64,000 nt of DNA from Nitrospiraceae bacterium (GTDB lineage: Bacteria; Nitrospirota; Nitrospiria; Nitrospirales; Nitrospiraceae): contig CAKKRE010000022.1 in the NCBI GenBank assembly GCA_919902505.1, positions 29,541 through 93,540 of the forward strand, written 5' to 3'. Below the pieces are notes generated by a model. That model had not been told where the DNA came from. It worked only from the letters and a program-made list of their open reading frames with translations, and did not search any database. Positions 38,134 to 46,800 of this stretch are shown here, piece after piece; the stretch's first letter is position 1; the number at the start of each line of letters is the position of its first letter. Made by a program: the position numbers and the translations under genes.

Positions 38134-38784
38134 ATGGCTGATCGAGCCGTCGGGATACCGATCGTAAAAGAAGGCTTGCCGTTTGTCGGCGGTCTTGTGG
38201 GTGCGACGCTGCTGTTCGGGGCGGCTGGTTGGATGATTCCGGCCGGGGTAGCGGGCGGGTTCACGCTGTTTACGGCGTGGTTTTTTCGGAACCCCAGTCG
38301 GACGATTCCGCAGCAGCCGAATGTGGTGGTGTCGTCGGGGGATGGCAAAGTCATTGCGATTGAGGAAGAGTTCGAGCCGCGCTACCTGAAGGAAAAGAGC
38401 ATTCGGGTGACGGTGTTCTTGAACGTTTTCGATGTGCACGTGAACCGGATGCCCTGCGCCGGGACGGTGGAGGGTGTGAGCTACCAGCCCGGCCAGTTTC
38501 TGGTGGCGAGCAAGCCGGAGGCGACGCTCCGAAACGAACAAAACGCGGTGATGTTGAAGACGGAGTCAGGGGCGAAAGTGCTGTGTGTGCAGGTTGCCGG
38601 GCTGATTGCCCGCCGGATCGTGTGCTGGGTCGGGCAGGGTGATCGTGTGGAGCGGGGAGAGCGGTTTGGGCTGATACGGTTTGGGTCGCGGATGGATACC
38701 TTCCTTCCGCTCGGCTCGAAGATTTGTGTCTCCTTGGGTGACCGCGTCAAAGGGGGCGAAACCATCGTGGGGGAACTCCGATGA
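38134..38784 (+). CDS. psd: Phosphatidylserine decarboxylase, short PSD-A-like form
   Basis: This 216-residue protein has two N-terminal hydrophobic segments and the decarboxylase core with FLNVFDVHVNRMP and a C-terminal RFGSRMD, where the Gly-Ser bond is cleaved to make the pyruvoyl cofactor. The short archaetidylserine/phosphatidylserine decarboxylase type is common in non-enteric bacteria. Its stop overlaps the pssA start (ATGA), giving the two steps from CDP-diacylglycerol to phosphatidylethanolamine. Confidence 0.94.
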   Translation: MADRAVGIPIVKEGLPFVGGLVGATLLFGAAGWMIPAGVAGGFTLFTAWFFRNPSRTIPQQPNVVVSSGDGKVIAIEEEFEPRYLKEKSIRVTVFLNVFDVHVNRMPCAGTVEGVSYQPGQFLVASKPEATLRNEQNAVMLKTESGAKVLCVQVAGLIARRIVCWVGQGDRVERGERFGLIRFGSRMDTFLPLGSKICVSLGDRVKGGETIVGELR

Positions 38785-39581
38785 AATCACCGGCCATGCG
38801 AGCTCCGTTTGCGAAGGGTAATCGAAAGCGACAGGCAATGTACCTGATCCCGAACCTCTGCACGACGGGAAATCTGTTCTGCGGCGTGTTCGCGATCCTG
38901 TCGGTGTTTAATGGGCAGCATCTGGTGGCAGCCATCGCCATCCTGGTCGGCATGATTTTCGACATGTTGGACGGGAAGTTGGCCCGACTGACGAACAGTA
39001 CCGGCCAATTCGGCATCGAGTATGACTCTCTTTCCGACGTGGTGTCGTTCGGGGTCGCACCTGGCGTACTGATTTATTCGTACGCATTGGGCGGGCAGGG
39101 CATGTTCGGAGTCGCTGTGATGTTTGCCTATGTGGCCATGGGGGCCGTGCGGTTGGCCCGGTTCAATGCGACGGTGAGCACCTCCGACAGCAAATACTTC
39201 ACGGGCTTGGCGATTCCTGCCGCAGCCGGTGTCATTGCGTCTTTGGTGATCTTCGATCTGCACATCACCCAGATGGGTTCGGAAGTGAAGCCGCTGTTGA
39301 TCCTCGTGATCACGTTCGCGCTGGCTTTCTTGATGGTCAGCACGATCAAGTATCGCAGCTTCAAGGATATGAAGTTCCGGCGTGGGGATCATTTCACCTA
39401 TCTGGTGTGGGGGATTCTCGCCTTGATGTTGATTGTCGCCTGGCCCCAGGCGATGTTGTTCGTGACGTTCACCGGGTACGCCGCGTCCGGTCCATTGGCG
39501 CGTCTGTGGACGATGTTGTCAAAGAGTGCAGGGAAGCCGGTGGCGAAAACTGACGCGCCGGTACTCGATTCGAGAGAGTAA
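38781..39581 (+). CDS. pssA: CDP-diacylglycerol-serine O-phosphatidyltransferase
   Basis: This 266-residue membrane enzyme carries the CDP-alcohol phosphotransferase motif in DMLDGKLAR followed by GIEYDSLSD, matching DxxDGxxAR...GxxxDxxxD. About eight hydrophobic segments are visible, consistent with an integral membrane protein. It makes phosphatidylserine, the substrate for psd just upstream. Confidence 0.96.
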   Translation: MKSPAMRAPFAKGNRKRQAMYLIPNLCTTGNLFCGVFAILSVFNGQHLVAAIAILVGMIFDMLDGKLARLTNSTGQFGIEYDSLSDVVSFGVAPGVLIYSYALGGQGMFGVAVMFAYVAMGAVRLARFNATVSTSDSKYFTGLAIPAAAGVIASLVIFDLHITQMGSEVKPLLILVITFALAFLMVSTIKYRSFKDMKFRRGDHFTYLVWGILALMLIVAWPQAMLFVTFTGYAASGPLARLWTMLSKSAGKPVAKTDAPVLDSRE

Positions 39582-39589
39582 CAACGGCG

Positions 39590-39846
39590 ACGACGAGGAG
39601 TAGTAGGTAGCGCTGACCGAACGGAGAGAGCTGGTGGATGGTGCGAACCAGCCGGTGACCTGCCGAACTCGCCTCTGAGCCGGACTTGTGAAGCCCCCCG
39701 GGGTTGTAATGGGTCCCGAATGATCCGCGTCACGGATTGAATGAAGGGCGTTCGGATGAAGGATATGCTTCATCCCTCGCTGAATCAGGGTGGTACCACG
39801 AAGCTCGCAAGGCCTTCGTCCCTGTCCCGGGGCGGAGGCTTTTTTA
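39590..39846 (+). promoter_or_regulatory. T-box riboswitch (leucine) upstream of leuA
   Basis: The T-box core AGGGTGGTACCACG is at 39787-39800. An antiterminator can form between CAGGG and CCCTG plus CGAAG and CTTCG. The competing terminator is GCCTTCGTCCC/GGGGCGGAGGC (39812-39822 with 39829-39839) followed by six Ts. Stem I is readable: GAGG/CCTC and GTAGGT/ACCTGC flank an AGTA (39599-39602) opposite GAACTC, where CTC at 39668-39670 is the leucine specifier. Uncharged tRNA-Leu should promote read-through into leuA. Confidence 0.93.
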
Positions 39847-39890
39847 TTGGCAGCATGCTGAAACGGCCTTCCAACTTTGTGCTCGGCTCG

Positions 39891-39934
39891 AAAACATCCT
39901 CAACGTACCCCAGAGGGTACGCTTCCGGTGTTTT
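39891..39934 (+). promoter_or_regulatory. Second hairpin between T-box and leuA
   Basis: CGTACCC/GGGTACG (39904-39910 with 39915-39921, 4-nt loop) is nested within AAAACA/TGTTTT (39891-39896 with 39929-39934). It is not part of the T-box. Its role is unknown. Confidence 0.45.
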
Positions 39935-39997
39935 CTCGCCTGCGGCCTCGTTGGAAGATCCGTTTGAGCAAGCTGCGGGACAGGAGGAGGGTAAGCC

Positions 39998-41545
39998 ATG
40001 ACCAGGATGATCAGAATATTCGATACGACGTTGCGGGACGGTGAGCAGTCACCGGGGGCGAGCATGAATGTCGAAGAGAAACTTATGATCGCCAAGCAGC
40101 TGGCGCGCCTCGGCGTGGATATCATTGAAGCCGGCTTCGCCTATAGTTCGCCGGGAGATTTCGAAGCGGTCCGCCGGATCGCCCTGGAGGTTGAAGGCCC
40201 GGTGGTGTGCAGCCTGGCGCGGGCTAGGCCCGAAGACATCACGAGGGCGTCGGAGGCGTTGAAAGGGGCGCCCCGTGTGCGGATCCATACGTTTCTCTCG
40301 ACGTCGGACATCCACCTCAAGCATCAGTTCCGGATGACCCGCGAGGAGGCGAAAAAGCGCGCGGTGGAGATGGTGCAGCTGGCGCGCACCTATGTCGATG
40401 ACGTTGAATTTTCACCCATGGACGCCAGCCGGTCCGATCCGGCGTATCTGTGCGAAGTAATCGAGGCGGTCATTGCGGCCGGGGCGGGAACGATCAATAT
40501 TCCCGACACGGTGGGGTATGCGGTTCCCCAAGAGTTCGGCGGCCTGATCAAGCGGATTAAAGACAGCGTTCCTAACAGCGAGCAAGCCGTCCTTTCCGTC
40601 CATTGCCACAACGATTTGGGGTTGGCCGTTGCCAACAGCCTGGCGGCGGTGGTCGCAGGGGCCGGGCAGGTGGAGTGCACGATTAACGGCATCGGCGAGC
40701 GGGCCGGCAACACCTCGCTGGAGGAGATCGTCATGGGGCTCCGCACGCGCAGAGATTGGTATGGGGCCGATACCAAGGTCGTGACGGAGGAGATTTCCAA
40801 GACCAGTCGCCTGGTGAGCAAGATTACCGGTATGGTCATTCAACCGAACAAGGCTATCGTCGGCGCGAACGCGTTCGCCCATACGTCGGGCATCCATCAG
40901 GATGGATTGCTGAAAGATAAGACGACGTACGAGATCATGCGGCCGGAATCCGTCGGTCTTGAGCAGGTCAAGCTGGTGATGGGCAAATTGTCCGGGCGCC
41001 ATGCCTTTCGTCAGCGGCTGGACGATCTCGGCTATAAGTTGACGGAAGAAGAGGTCAACCATGCGTTCGAACGCTTCAAGCGGTTGGCGGATCAAAAGAA
41101 AGAGATTTACGAGGAAGACCTCGAAGTCATTGTGTCCGAAGAAGTCGCGAAAATGTCGGAACGGGTGGTATTGAAATCATTTCAGGTCGAAAGCGGAACC
41201 AACAAGACTCCGAAGGCAACGGTGGAATTGGAAATCGATGGGAAGCTGGTCTCTCATAGCGGAACGGGCGACGGCCCGGTCGATGCGGTCTACCGGACCA
41301 TCGCCGCGATGACCCAGACGAAGAGCAAGTTGCTGATGTTCGGGGTCAATGCCATTACCGGCGGGACGGATGCACAAGGGGAAGTGTCGGTGCGGCTCGA
41401 AGAAGATGGTCGAACGGTGTCCGGCCATGGCGCCGATACCGATATCATTACGGCGGCTGCCCGGGCCTATCTGAATGCGCTCAATAAATTGGCCTATTTC
41501 GCTGCGAAACAGGCTGAAGGGATTCAGAAGGTCAGCTTGATTTGA
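39998..41545 (+). CDS. leuA: 2-isopropylmalate synthase
   Basis: This 515-residue enzyme condenses acetyl-CoA with 2-ketoisovalerate. The HMGL-like barrel starts IFDTTLRDGEQSPGASM and has the metal motif SVHCHNDLGLAVANSL, followed by the SGIHQDG region. The C-terminal LeuA regulatory domain (about 390-505), site of leucine feedback, is present. A good GGAGGAGGG site lies before the ATG. Control by the T-box upstream is expected. Confidence 0.97.
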   Translation: MTRMIRIFDTTLRDGEQSPGASMNVEEKLMIAKQLARLGVDIIEAGFAYSSPGDFEAVRRIALEVEGPVVCSLARARPEDITRASEALKGAPRVRIHTFLSTSDIHLKHQFRMTREEAKKRAVEMVQLARTYVDDVEFSPMDASRSDPAYLCEVIEAVIAAGAGTINIPDTVGYAVPQEFGGLIKRIKDSVPNSEQAVLSVHCHNDLGLAVANSLAAVVAGAGQVECTINGIGERAGNTSLEEIVMGLRTRRDWYGADTKVVTEEISKTSRLVSKITGMVIQPNKAIVGANAFAHTSGIHQDGLLKDKTTYEIMRPESVGLEQVKLVMGKLSGRHAFRQRLDDLGYKLTEEEVNHAFERFKRLADQKKEIYEEDLEVIVSEEVAKMSERVVLKSFQVESGTNKTPKATVELEIDGKLVSHSGTGDGPVDAVYRTIAAMTQTKSKLLMFGVNAITGGTDAQGEVSVRLEEDGRTVSGHGADTDIITAAARAYLNALNKLAYFAAKQAEGIQKVSLI

Positions 41546-41647
41546 GCCCGACCTGCAGGGTAGATTCCTCCGTCCGGGCTGAGGCGTTCGTATCGGACTG
41601 GACGGAGCGACATCGTCTGTCATTCCTACTATGAATCTCGGTGCACG

Positions 41648-42010
41648 ATGCTAAACACGCATCTTCAACGATGCCCGGAGTTCTTGGCGGGCGATCACAC
41701 CAGGCTGCGGGAATTGCTGCACCCGGCAAAGGCCTCGCTCGCGCTCGGATATAGCCTGGCGCATGGACTGCTCGACCCGGGTCAGCAGAGCCTCTGGCAT
41801 CGCTTAAAATCTTCCGAAGTGTATTACTTCATTGCCGGCCAAGGGGTGATGAAGGTGGAGGACGAGTCGGTTGTTGTTGAGGCGGGCTCCGTGATCTATG
41901 TGCCCCCGGGGGCCAAGCAATCGTTAGTGAACGATGGAACAGCCCCGATTGAGTTTCTCTGCCTGGTCGATCCAGCCTGGACCGCGGAGGATGAGGCCGT
42001 TGGTGAATAG
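41648..42010 (+). CDS. Small cupin-domain protein
   Basis: This 120-residue single cupin has the metal-site pattern HxxxxE (HRLKSSEVYYFIAGQG) and the second motif GSVIYVPPGAKQSLVN, in which the usual His is replaced by Gln. It is soluble. It sits between leuA and leuB with 102- and 18-bp gaps, so it is likely co-transcribed. The function is unknown; no direct role in leucine synthesis is established. Confidence 0.85.
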   Translation: MLNTHLQRCPEFLAGDHTRLRELLHPAKASLALGYSLAHGLLDPGQQSLWHRLKSSEVYYFIAGQGVMKVEDESVVVEAGSVIYVPPGAKQSLVNDGTAPIEFLCLVDPAWTAEDEAVGE

Positions 42011-42028
42011 TCGAGAGGAGATCTGCAC

Positions 42029-43105
42029 GTGAACGCGAACATCGCAGTCCTGGCCGGAGATGGAGTCGGCCGTGAAATTGTCCCGGAAGCGGTCAAGGTG
42101 TTGAAGGTCGTTGCGGAACGCCACGGGCACACGTTTGAATTTATCCCCGGCGATGTGGGCGGCCATGCGATCGATAAAGTCGGCGTGCCGCTCCCGGCTG
42201 AGACGCTCGCCATCGCAAAGCACAGCGATGCCGTGCTGCTCGGTGCCGTCGGCGGGCCCAAATGGGAAGGGTTGGAATATAGCCTTCGTCCTGAGCGGGC
42301 CTTGCTGGGGCTGCGGGAGCAACTCGGGCTCTATGCCAACCTGCGACCGGCTAAGCTCTATCCCATGCTTGCCGATGCCTCTACGTTACGACGTGACGTG
42401 ATCGAAGGCATCGATATGCTCGTGATCCGGGAGCTGACCGGAGGCATTTATTTCGGCAAGCCGAAGGGGATTGAAAAGCTGCCGGGCGGCGGAGAGCGTG
42501 GCTTCAATACCGAGGTCTATACGACCGAGGAAATCCGTCGCATTGCCGTCGTGGCATTTGATGCGGCCCGGAAGCGCCGCAAGAAGGTGACCTCGGTGGA
42601 TAAGGCCAATGTGCTGGAGTCCTCGGAGTTGTGGCGGCGGGTGGTCACGGACGTTCATAAAGGGTACCCCGATGTGGCCTTGAGTCACATCTATGTCGAC
42701 AATTGTGCGATGCAGCTGGTGCGCAATCCGCGGCAGTTCGATGTGTTGCTGTGCAACAACATTTTCGGTGACATTCTCAGTGACGAGGCGGCGATGCTTA
42801 CCGGGTCGATTGGGATGTTGCCGTCCGCCAGCGTCGGCGCCAAGGTGGGGTTGTTCGAGCCGATCCATGGCAGCGCGCCGGATATTGCCGGAAAAAACAT
42901 CGCCAACCCGATTGCGACCATTGCCTCCGCTGCGATGATGTTGTCCTATGCGTTTCAACTCGACAAGGAAGCGGCGGCGATCGAGCAGGCCATCGTCAAG
43001 ACGCTGGAACTCGGGTTCCGCACCAAGGATATTCATGCCGAAGGTATGCAGCTGGTCGGCACCGTGGAGATGGGTGATGCGATTGTGCGCAACCTTCCCT
43101 CGTAG
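42029..43105 (+). CDS. leuB: 3-isopropylmalate dehydrogenase
   Basis: This 358-residue NAD enzyme oxidises and decarboxylates 3-isopropylmalate. It shows [15 protein letters not shown], the substrate loop [22 protein letters not shown], the [10 protein letters not shown] signature and the C-terminal [20 protein letters not shown] and [12 protein letters not shown] motifs. Start is a GTG at 42029 with a GAGGAG site. leuC and leuD are not nearby. Confidence 0.97.
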   Translation: MNANIAVLAGDGVGREIVPEAVKVLKVVAERHGHTFEFIPGDVGGHAIDKVGVPLPAETLAIAKHSDAVLLGAVGGPKWEGLEYSLRPERALLGLREQLGLYANLRPAKLYPMLADASTLRRDVIEGIDMLVIRELTGGIYFGKPKGIEKLPGGGERGFNTEVYTTEEIRRIAVVAFDAARKRRKKVTSVDKANVLESSELWRRVVTDVHKGYPDVALSHIYVDNCAMQLVRNPRQFDVLLCNNIFGDILSDEAAMLTGSIGMLPSASVGAKVGLFEPIHGSAPDIAGKNIANPIATIASAAMMLSYAFQLDKEAAAIEQAIVKTLELGFRTKDIHAEGMQLVGTVEMGDAIVRNLPS

Positions 43106-43107
43106 CC

Positions 43108-44322
43108 ATGACGACAGGCGCTATACAATCCGGTATCATTGAGACTCTGGCAGGCAACGGCGAGCCAGGGTACGCCGGTGACGGTGGGCCTGCCGGTGTC
43201 GCCTCACTCAACGAGCCGAAAGGCTTGTGCGTTGATCGGGGGGGCAACCTCTATATTGCCGATTCCGAAAACCATGTCGTGCGCCGCGTCGATCGGGCCA
43301 CAGGCATCATTACGACCGTAGCCGGAGTCTGTCCGTCAGGGACGACCGAGCCGGTCGCGCCCGAACCACCGGTGACGGCGCAGGCTGATGAAGACGAGGA
43401 TCCCTTTGCCGACCATTCCGGTGACAGCACCAAGGCCTACACGCAAGTCACCGATCTGAGTGGCACCGTCCGATATGTGACCGGAGGGCGTTTGACGGTC
43501 GAGCACGATTCAGGCGATGGCGGCCCTGCCAGGCGAGCGCGACTCAATTTCCCCAGTGCAGTAGCCGTCGATCGCGCAGGCAACCTCTACATCGCCGACA
43601 CAATGAACCACCGGGTGAGAAAGGTCGATGCAGTGACCGGGATCATCAGCAACGTGGCCGGCACAGGCCAGGCGCGGTATTCCGGCGATGGTGGACCGGC
43701 GGTTTCGGCCGCGATTAATGAGCCGACCGGGTTGGCTGTCAGCGACGAGGCATTGTATATCGCGGATCAAAGCAGCAACCGTGTGCGGCGGGTCGATCTG
43801 GCGACCGGAGTCATCACCACGGTGGCGGGCGACGGAACGGCGGCCTATAGCGGAGATCAGGTACCGGCCGTTCAATCGAGTCTGGCCGGACCCAGTGGCG
43901 TGGCGTTAGGCGGGGACGGCGTCGTCTATGTGGCTGATACGTTTAACAGCCGGATACGATCTGTCGATCCGGCGACGGGGCAGATTGCGACGGTAGCGGG
44001 AGACGGCGGAAGCTATCGGTATCAGGGGCCGGCTGAGCCCTGTTCGCCGAGCCTCTCAAGGCCTGCAGGGATTGCCGTCGGTTCTGATGGAAACGTGTAC
44101 ATGACGGATTCAGACAGCCATTTGATACGGGTGTGGAACGGGCAGAGCAAGACGATCTCGCGCCTGTCCGGTACCGGTGTCGCGCAATTCGGCGGAGATG
44201 GCGGCGATGCCTTGGCGGGAAGTCTCAGTTATCCATTCGGTGTAGCGGTCGATGCGGCCGGGACCGTCTATGTTGCGGATACATTCAATCACCGCATCAG
44301 GGTTCTGACCGCGACTGCATAA
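43108..44322 (+). CDS. NHL-repeat six-bladed propeller protein
   Basis: This 404-residue protein carries six NHL repeats with consensus P-x-G-hAhD-xxGxhYhADxxNHRhRxhD, at about residues 30, 150, 205, 260, 325 and 380, enough for one six-bladed propeller. An acidic insert (about 80-140) separates blades one and two. No signal peptide or membrane segment is visible, so it may be cytoplasmic, unlike many NHL proteins. It starts 3 bp after leuB and ends 10 bp before asd, inside the amino-acid operon. The function is unknown. Confidence 0.88.
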   Translation: MTTGAIQSGIIETLAGNGEPGYAGDGGPAGVASLNEPKGLCVDRGGNLYIADSENHVVRRVDRATGIITTVAGVCPSGTTEPVAPEPPVTAQADEDEDPFADHSGDSTKAYTQVTDLSGTVRYVTGGRLTVEHDSGDGGPARRARLNFPSAVAVDRAGNLYIADTMNHRVRKVDAVTGIISNVAGTGQARYSGDGGPAVSAAINEPTGLAVSDEALYIADQSSNRVRRVDLATGVITTVAGDGTAAYSGDQVPAVQSSLAGPSGVALGGDGVVYVADTFNSRIRSVDPATGQIATVAGDGGSYRYQGPAEPCSPSLSRPAGIAVGSDGNVYMTDSDSHLIRVWNGQSKTISRLSGTGVAQFGGDGGDALAGSLSYPFGVAVDAAGTVYVADTFNHRIRVLTATA

Positions 44323-44332
44323 GGACAGTATC

Positions 44333-45352
44333 ATGTTGAAGAAGAAGCAGGCCTATACGGTGGCGGTGCTCGGAGCGACCGGGGCCGTGGGAAAAGAAAG
44401 TCTTGAGATCCTGGAAGAACGCAATTTTCCGATTGAGACGCTGCGCCTATTCTCCTCCAAGCGGTCGGCCGGCGAAGTGTTGTCGTGTCAGGGTAAAGAG
44501 TACAAGGTGGAGGAGCTGATGGAGGCTTCTTCCTTTGCCGGGGTCGACATTGCGTTTGTCTCCGCGACGGATGCCATCAGTCGGGACTACGGGGCGCGAT
44601 TGGGCGCGGCCGGGGTCGTCGTCATCGATGACAGCGCGGTCTTTCGGATGGATCCCGATGTCCCGCTGGTCGTCCCGGAGGTCAATGCGGCAGCGTTGCG
44701 GTCCATGAAGCGCGGGATTGTCGCCATTCCGAACTGTACCACGACGCCCTTGGTCATGGCACTGAAGCCGCTTCGCGATATTGCAGGCATCAAGCGGGTG
44801 GTGGTGACCACCTTTCAGTCGGTATCGGGCACCGGGTCGGCAGCCATGGACGAGTTGGTCGATCAGACCAAGGCCTTGATGGCCTTCCAAGATGTGAAGG
44901 TGCAGGTCTATCCCTATCAAATCGCGTTCAACCTTTTGCCGCAGGTCGGCTCATTCGGTGACGGCGGTGACTGTTCGGAAGAGGTTAAGATCGTTCAAGA
45001 GACCAGAAAGATTCTGGAGCTGCCGTCGTTGCGGGTGACGGCGACCACGGTGCGGGTGCCGGTGTTGCGTTGTCACTCCGAAGCGATCAACGTTGAGCTG
45101 GAACGTCCGTTGAAGGCGAACGATGCGCGGGCTGCTCTGGCGGAGATGCCCGGCGTGATTGTGTACGACGATCCCGTCAAGAAACTGTATCCGATGCCGT
45201 TTGACGTGTCCGGTAAGGACGACGTGTATGTCGGGCGGGTTCGTGTGGACGAGTCGATCACCAATGGGTTGAATCTCTGGGTCGTGAGCGACAACCTTCG
45301 GAAGGGCGCCGCCCTCAATGCCGTGCAGATCGCCGAATGTCTGATACAATGA
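44333..45352 (+). CDS. asd: Aspartate-semialdehyde dehydrogenase
   Basis: This 339-residue NADPH enzyme makes aspartate semialdehyde for lysine, threonine and methionine. The nucleotide motif is VAVLGATGAVGKE near residue 10; catalytic Cys135 is in IPNCTTTPL, and the active-site His lies in RVPVLRCHSEAINVE. The length fits the bacterial class. It is encoded 10 bp after the NHL gene and 3 bp before a DUF2905 gene. Confidence 0.97.
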   Translation: MLKKKQAYTVAVLGATGAVGKESLEILEERNFPIETLRLFSSKRSAGEVLSCQGKEYKVEELMEASSFAGVDIAFVSATDAISRDYGARLGAAGVVVIDDSAVFRMDPDVPLVVPEVNAAALRSMKRGIVAIPNCTTTPLVMALKPLRDIAGIKRVVVTTFQSVSGTGSAAMDELVDQTKALMAFQDVKVQVYPYQIAFNLLPQVGSFGDGGDCSEEVKIVQETRKILELPSLRVTATTVRVPVLRCHSEAINVELERPLKANDARAALAEMPGVIVYDDPVKKLYPMPFDVSGKDDVYVGRVRVDESITNGLNLWVVSDNLRKGAALNAVQIAECLIQ

Positions 45353-45355
45353 ACG

Positions 45356-45610
45356 ATGGCAGCGTGGACTGGTATCGGTCGATCGTTGATTGTGGCGGGC
45401 CTGGTGCTGGTCGCCGTCGGGTTGCTGATCACGCTGGCGGAAAAATGGCCAAGCCTTGGCTCTGCGTTCGGGTGGATCGGTAAATTACCGGGCGACTTCT
45501 CGGTCACGCGAGAGCGATTCAGTCTGTATGTCCCGATCGCGACCAGTCTCGTGTTCAGCATCCTGCTGAGCCTGGTGTTCTACTTCCTTTCATGGCTCTT
45601 TCGCCGCTGA
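45356..45610 (+). CDS. DUF2905 small membrane protein
   Basis: This 84-residue protein has two transmembrane helices around a KLPGDFSVTRERFSLYVPIATS loop, the DUF2905 pattern. The function is unknown. Its end overlaps the start of the SpoIID-like gene by 19 bases, indicating translational coupling. Confidence 0.9.
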   Translation: MAAWTGIGRSLIVAGLVLVAVGLLITLAEKWPSLGSAFGWIGKLPGDFSVTRERFSLYVPIATSLVFSILLSLVFYFLSWLFRR

Positions 45611-46800
45611 CTCGACATCAGTCATCCAGCCTGGCCGCAGCAGGGGGCCTGCTGCTCGCGCTGTTCTGCGTACCGGCCGTCTTTGCCGAATCCATTCGCG
45701 TCCTGTTGGCCCAAGAGGCACCGTTGGTCGAAGTGCGATCAGAAGGCGCTCTCGCTCTTGTGACGGAGACGGGCGACACGAAGATCCTGCATGCACCGAT
45801 CCATCTCACGGCCCGGGGAGACGGCGTGTATGTCGATGGCCGGCGGACGATGGGGGGGCAGGTCCTCATCCGTCCGCTTCGAAATAACCTCTCGTTGGTG
45901 ATAGGCAAAGAAGGTGGTGCGACCGCAGGAACTCCCCTGGCGCTCAGCGGGGTGGTGCGCCTGACCCGCAAAGGGCACGGGCTCTCGGTCGTCAACCAGG
46001 TCGATTTGGAGGAGTATGTGAAGGGGGTGGTGCCGTCGGAGGTCAGTTCGGCCTGGCACCCGGAAATGTTGAAGGTGCAGGCGGTGGCGGCACGGACCTA
46101 TGCGCTGTATAACAAAATGCTCAGTGCGGCACGGGACTATGATGTGGTGGCGACCATTCAGGATCAGGTGTATCGAGGTCGCACAGGTGTGGACCGCCGA
46201 GTCGAGGAGGCGGTCGAATCGACTCGAGGCATTGTCGTCACCCATCAACAGGCGCCGATCTATGCCGCGTTCTCATCCACCGCGGCTGGCCCGACGGAAG
46301 ATGCCGTGAATGTCTGGGCGAACAAAGACCTGCCCTACCTCAAAGGGGTCGAATGCCCATTCGATCTCGAATCGCCCTACTATCAATGGCAGGCCAGTGT
46401 GAAGATCGATCAACTTGAGCACAATCTGCGGCACCAGGGTTTCTCTGTGGGAACGATTGCTACGATCACGCCGATTGCCTATAGCCGGGCCGGACGGGTC
46501 TCGCGCCTGCGGATTTTGCACTCCGGCGGAGAGACGGTATTGCGTGGCGAGGATCTTCGGAAGGCCGTGGGGTACACCGTCATTCCCAGCACCCAGTTCG
46601 AGGTGGAATCGATCGGTGCCGAGGTGGTGTTTGCCGGCTACGGGGCAGGCCATGCCGTGGGGCTCTGCCAATGGGGCGCGAAAGAATTGGCCGAGCTGGG
46701 CTATTCGTACAGCAGTATTCTGCAGTATTACTATCCTGGAACCGAGTTGCACAATGCGGCCCTCTCGCAGTTGATGATGCCGGTGATACCGACCCCCTGA
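45592..46800 (+). CDS. SpoIID/LytB-domain protein
   Basis: This 402-residue exported protein has a signal peptide (about residues 1-33, ending VFAES) and a SpoIID domain (about 125-385) with VDLEEYVKGVVPSEV, LKVQAVAARTYAL and the GYGAGHAVGLCQWGAKELA segment. SpoIID enzymes are lytic transglycosylases for stem-peptide-free glycan. In non-sporulating bacteria they are amidase enhancers or cell-wall remodelling proteins. Its stop overlaps the queA start. Confidence 0.92.
   Translation: MALSPLTRHQSSSLAAAGGLLLALFCVPAVFAESIRVLLAQEAPLVEVRSEGALALVTETGDTKILHAPIHLTARGDGVYVDGRRTMGGQVLIRPLRNNLSLVIGKEGGATAGTPLALSGVVRLTRKGHGLSVVNQVDLEEYVKGVVPSEVSSAWHPEMLKVQAVAARTYALYNKMLSAARDYDVVATIQDQVYRGRTGVDRRVEEAVESTRGIVVTHQQAPIYAAFSSTAAGPTEDAVNVWANKDLPYLKGVECPFDLESPYYQWQASVKIDQLEHNLRHQGFSVGTIATITPIAYSRAGRVSRLRILHSGGETVLRGEDLRKAVGYTVIPSTQFEVESIGAEVVFAGYGAGHAVGLCQWGAKELAELGYSYSSILQYYYPGTELHNAALSQLMMPVIPTP

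Noticed and set aside
39737..40001. Short plus-strand frames in the leuA leader
   Set aside because: They lie in the T-box and the following hairpin, with no ribosome site.
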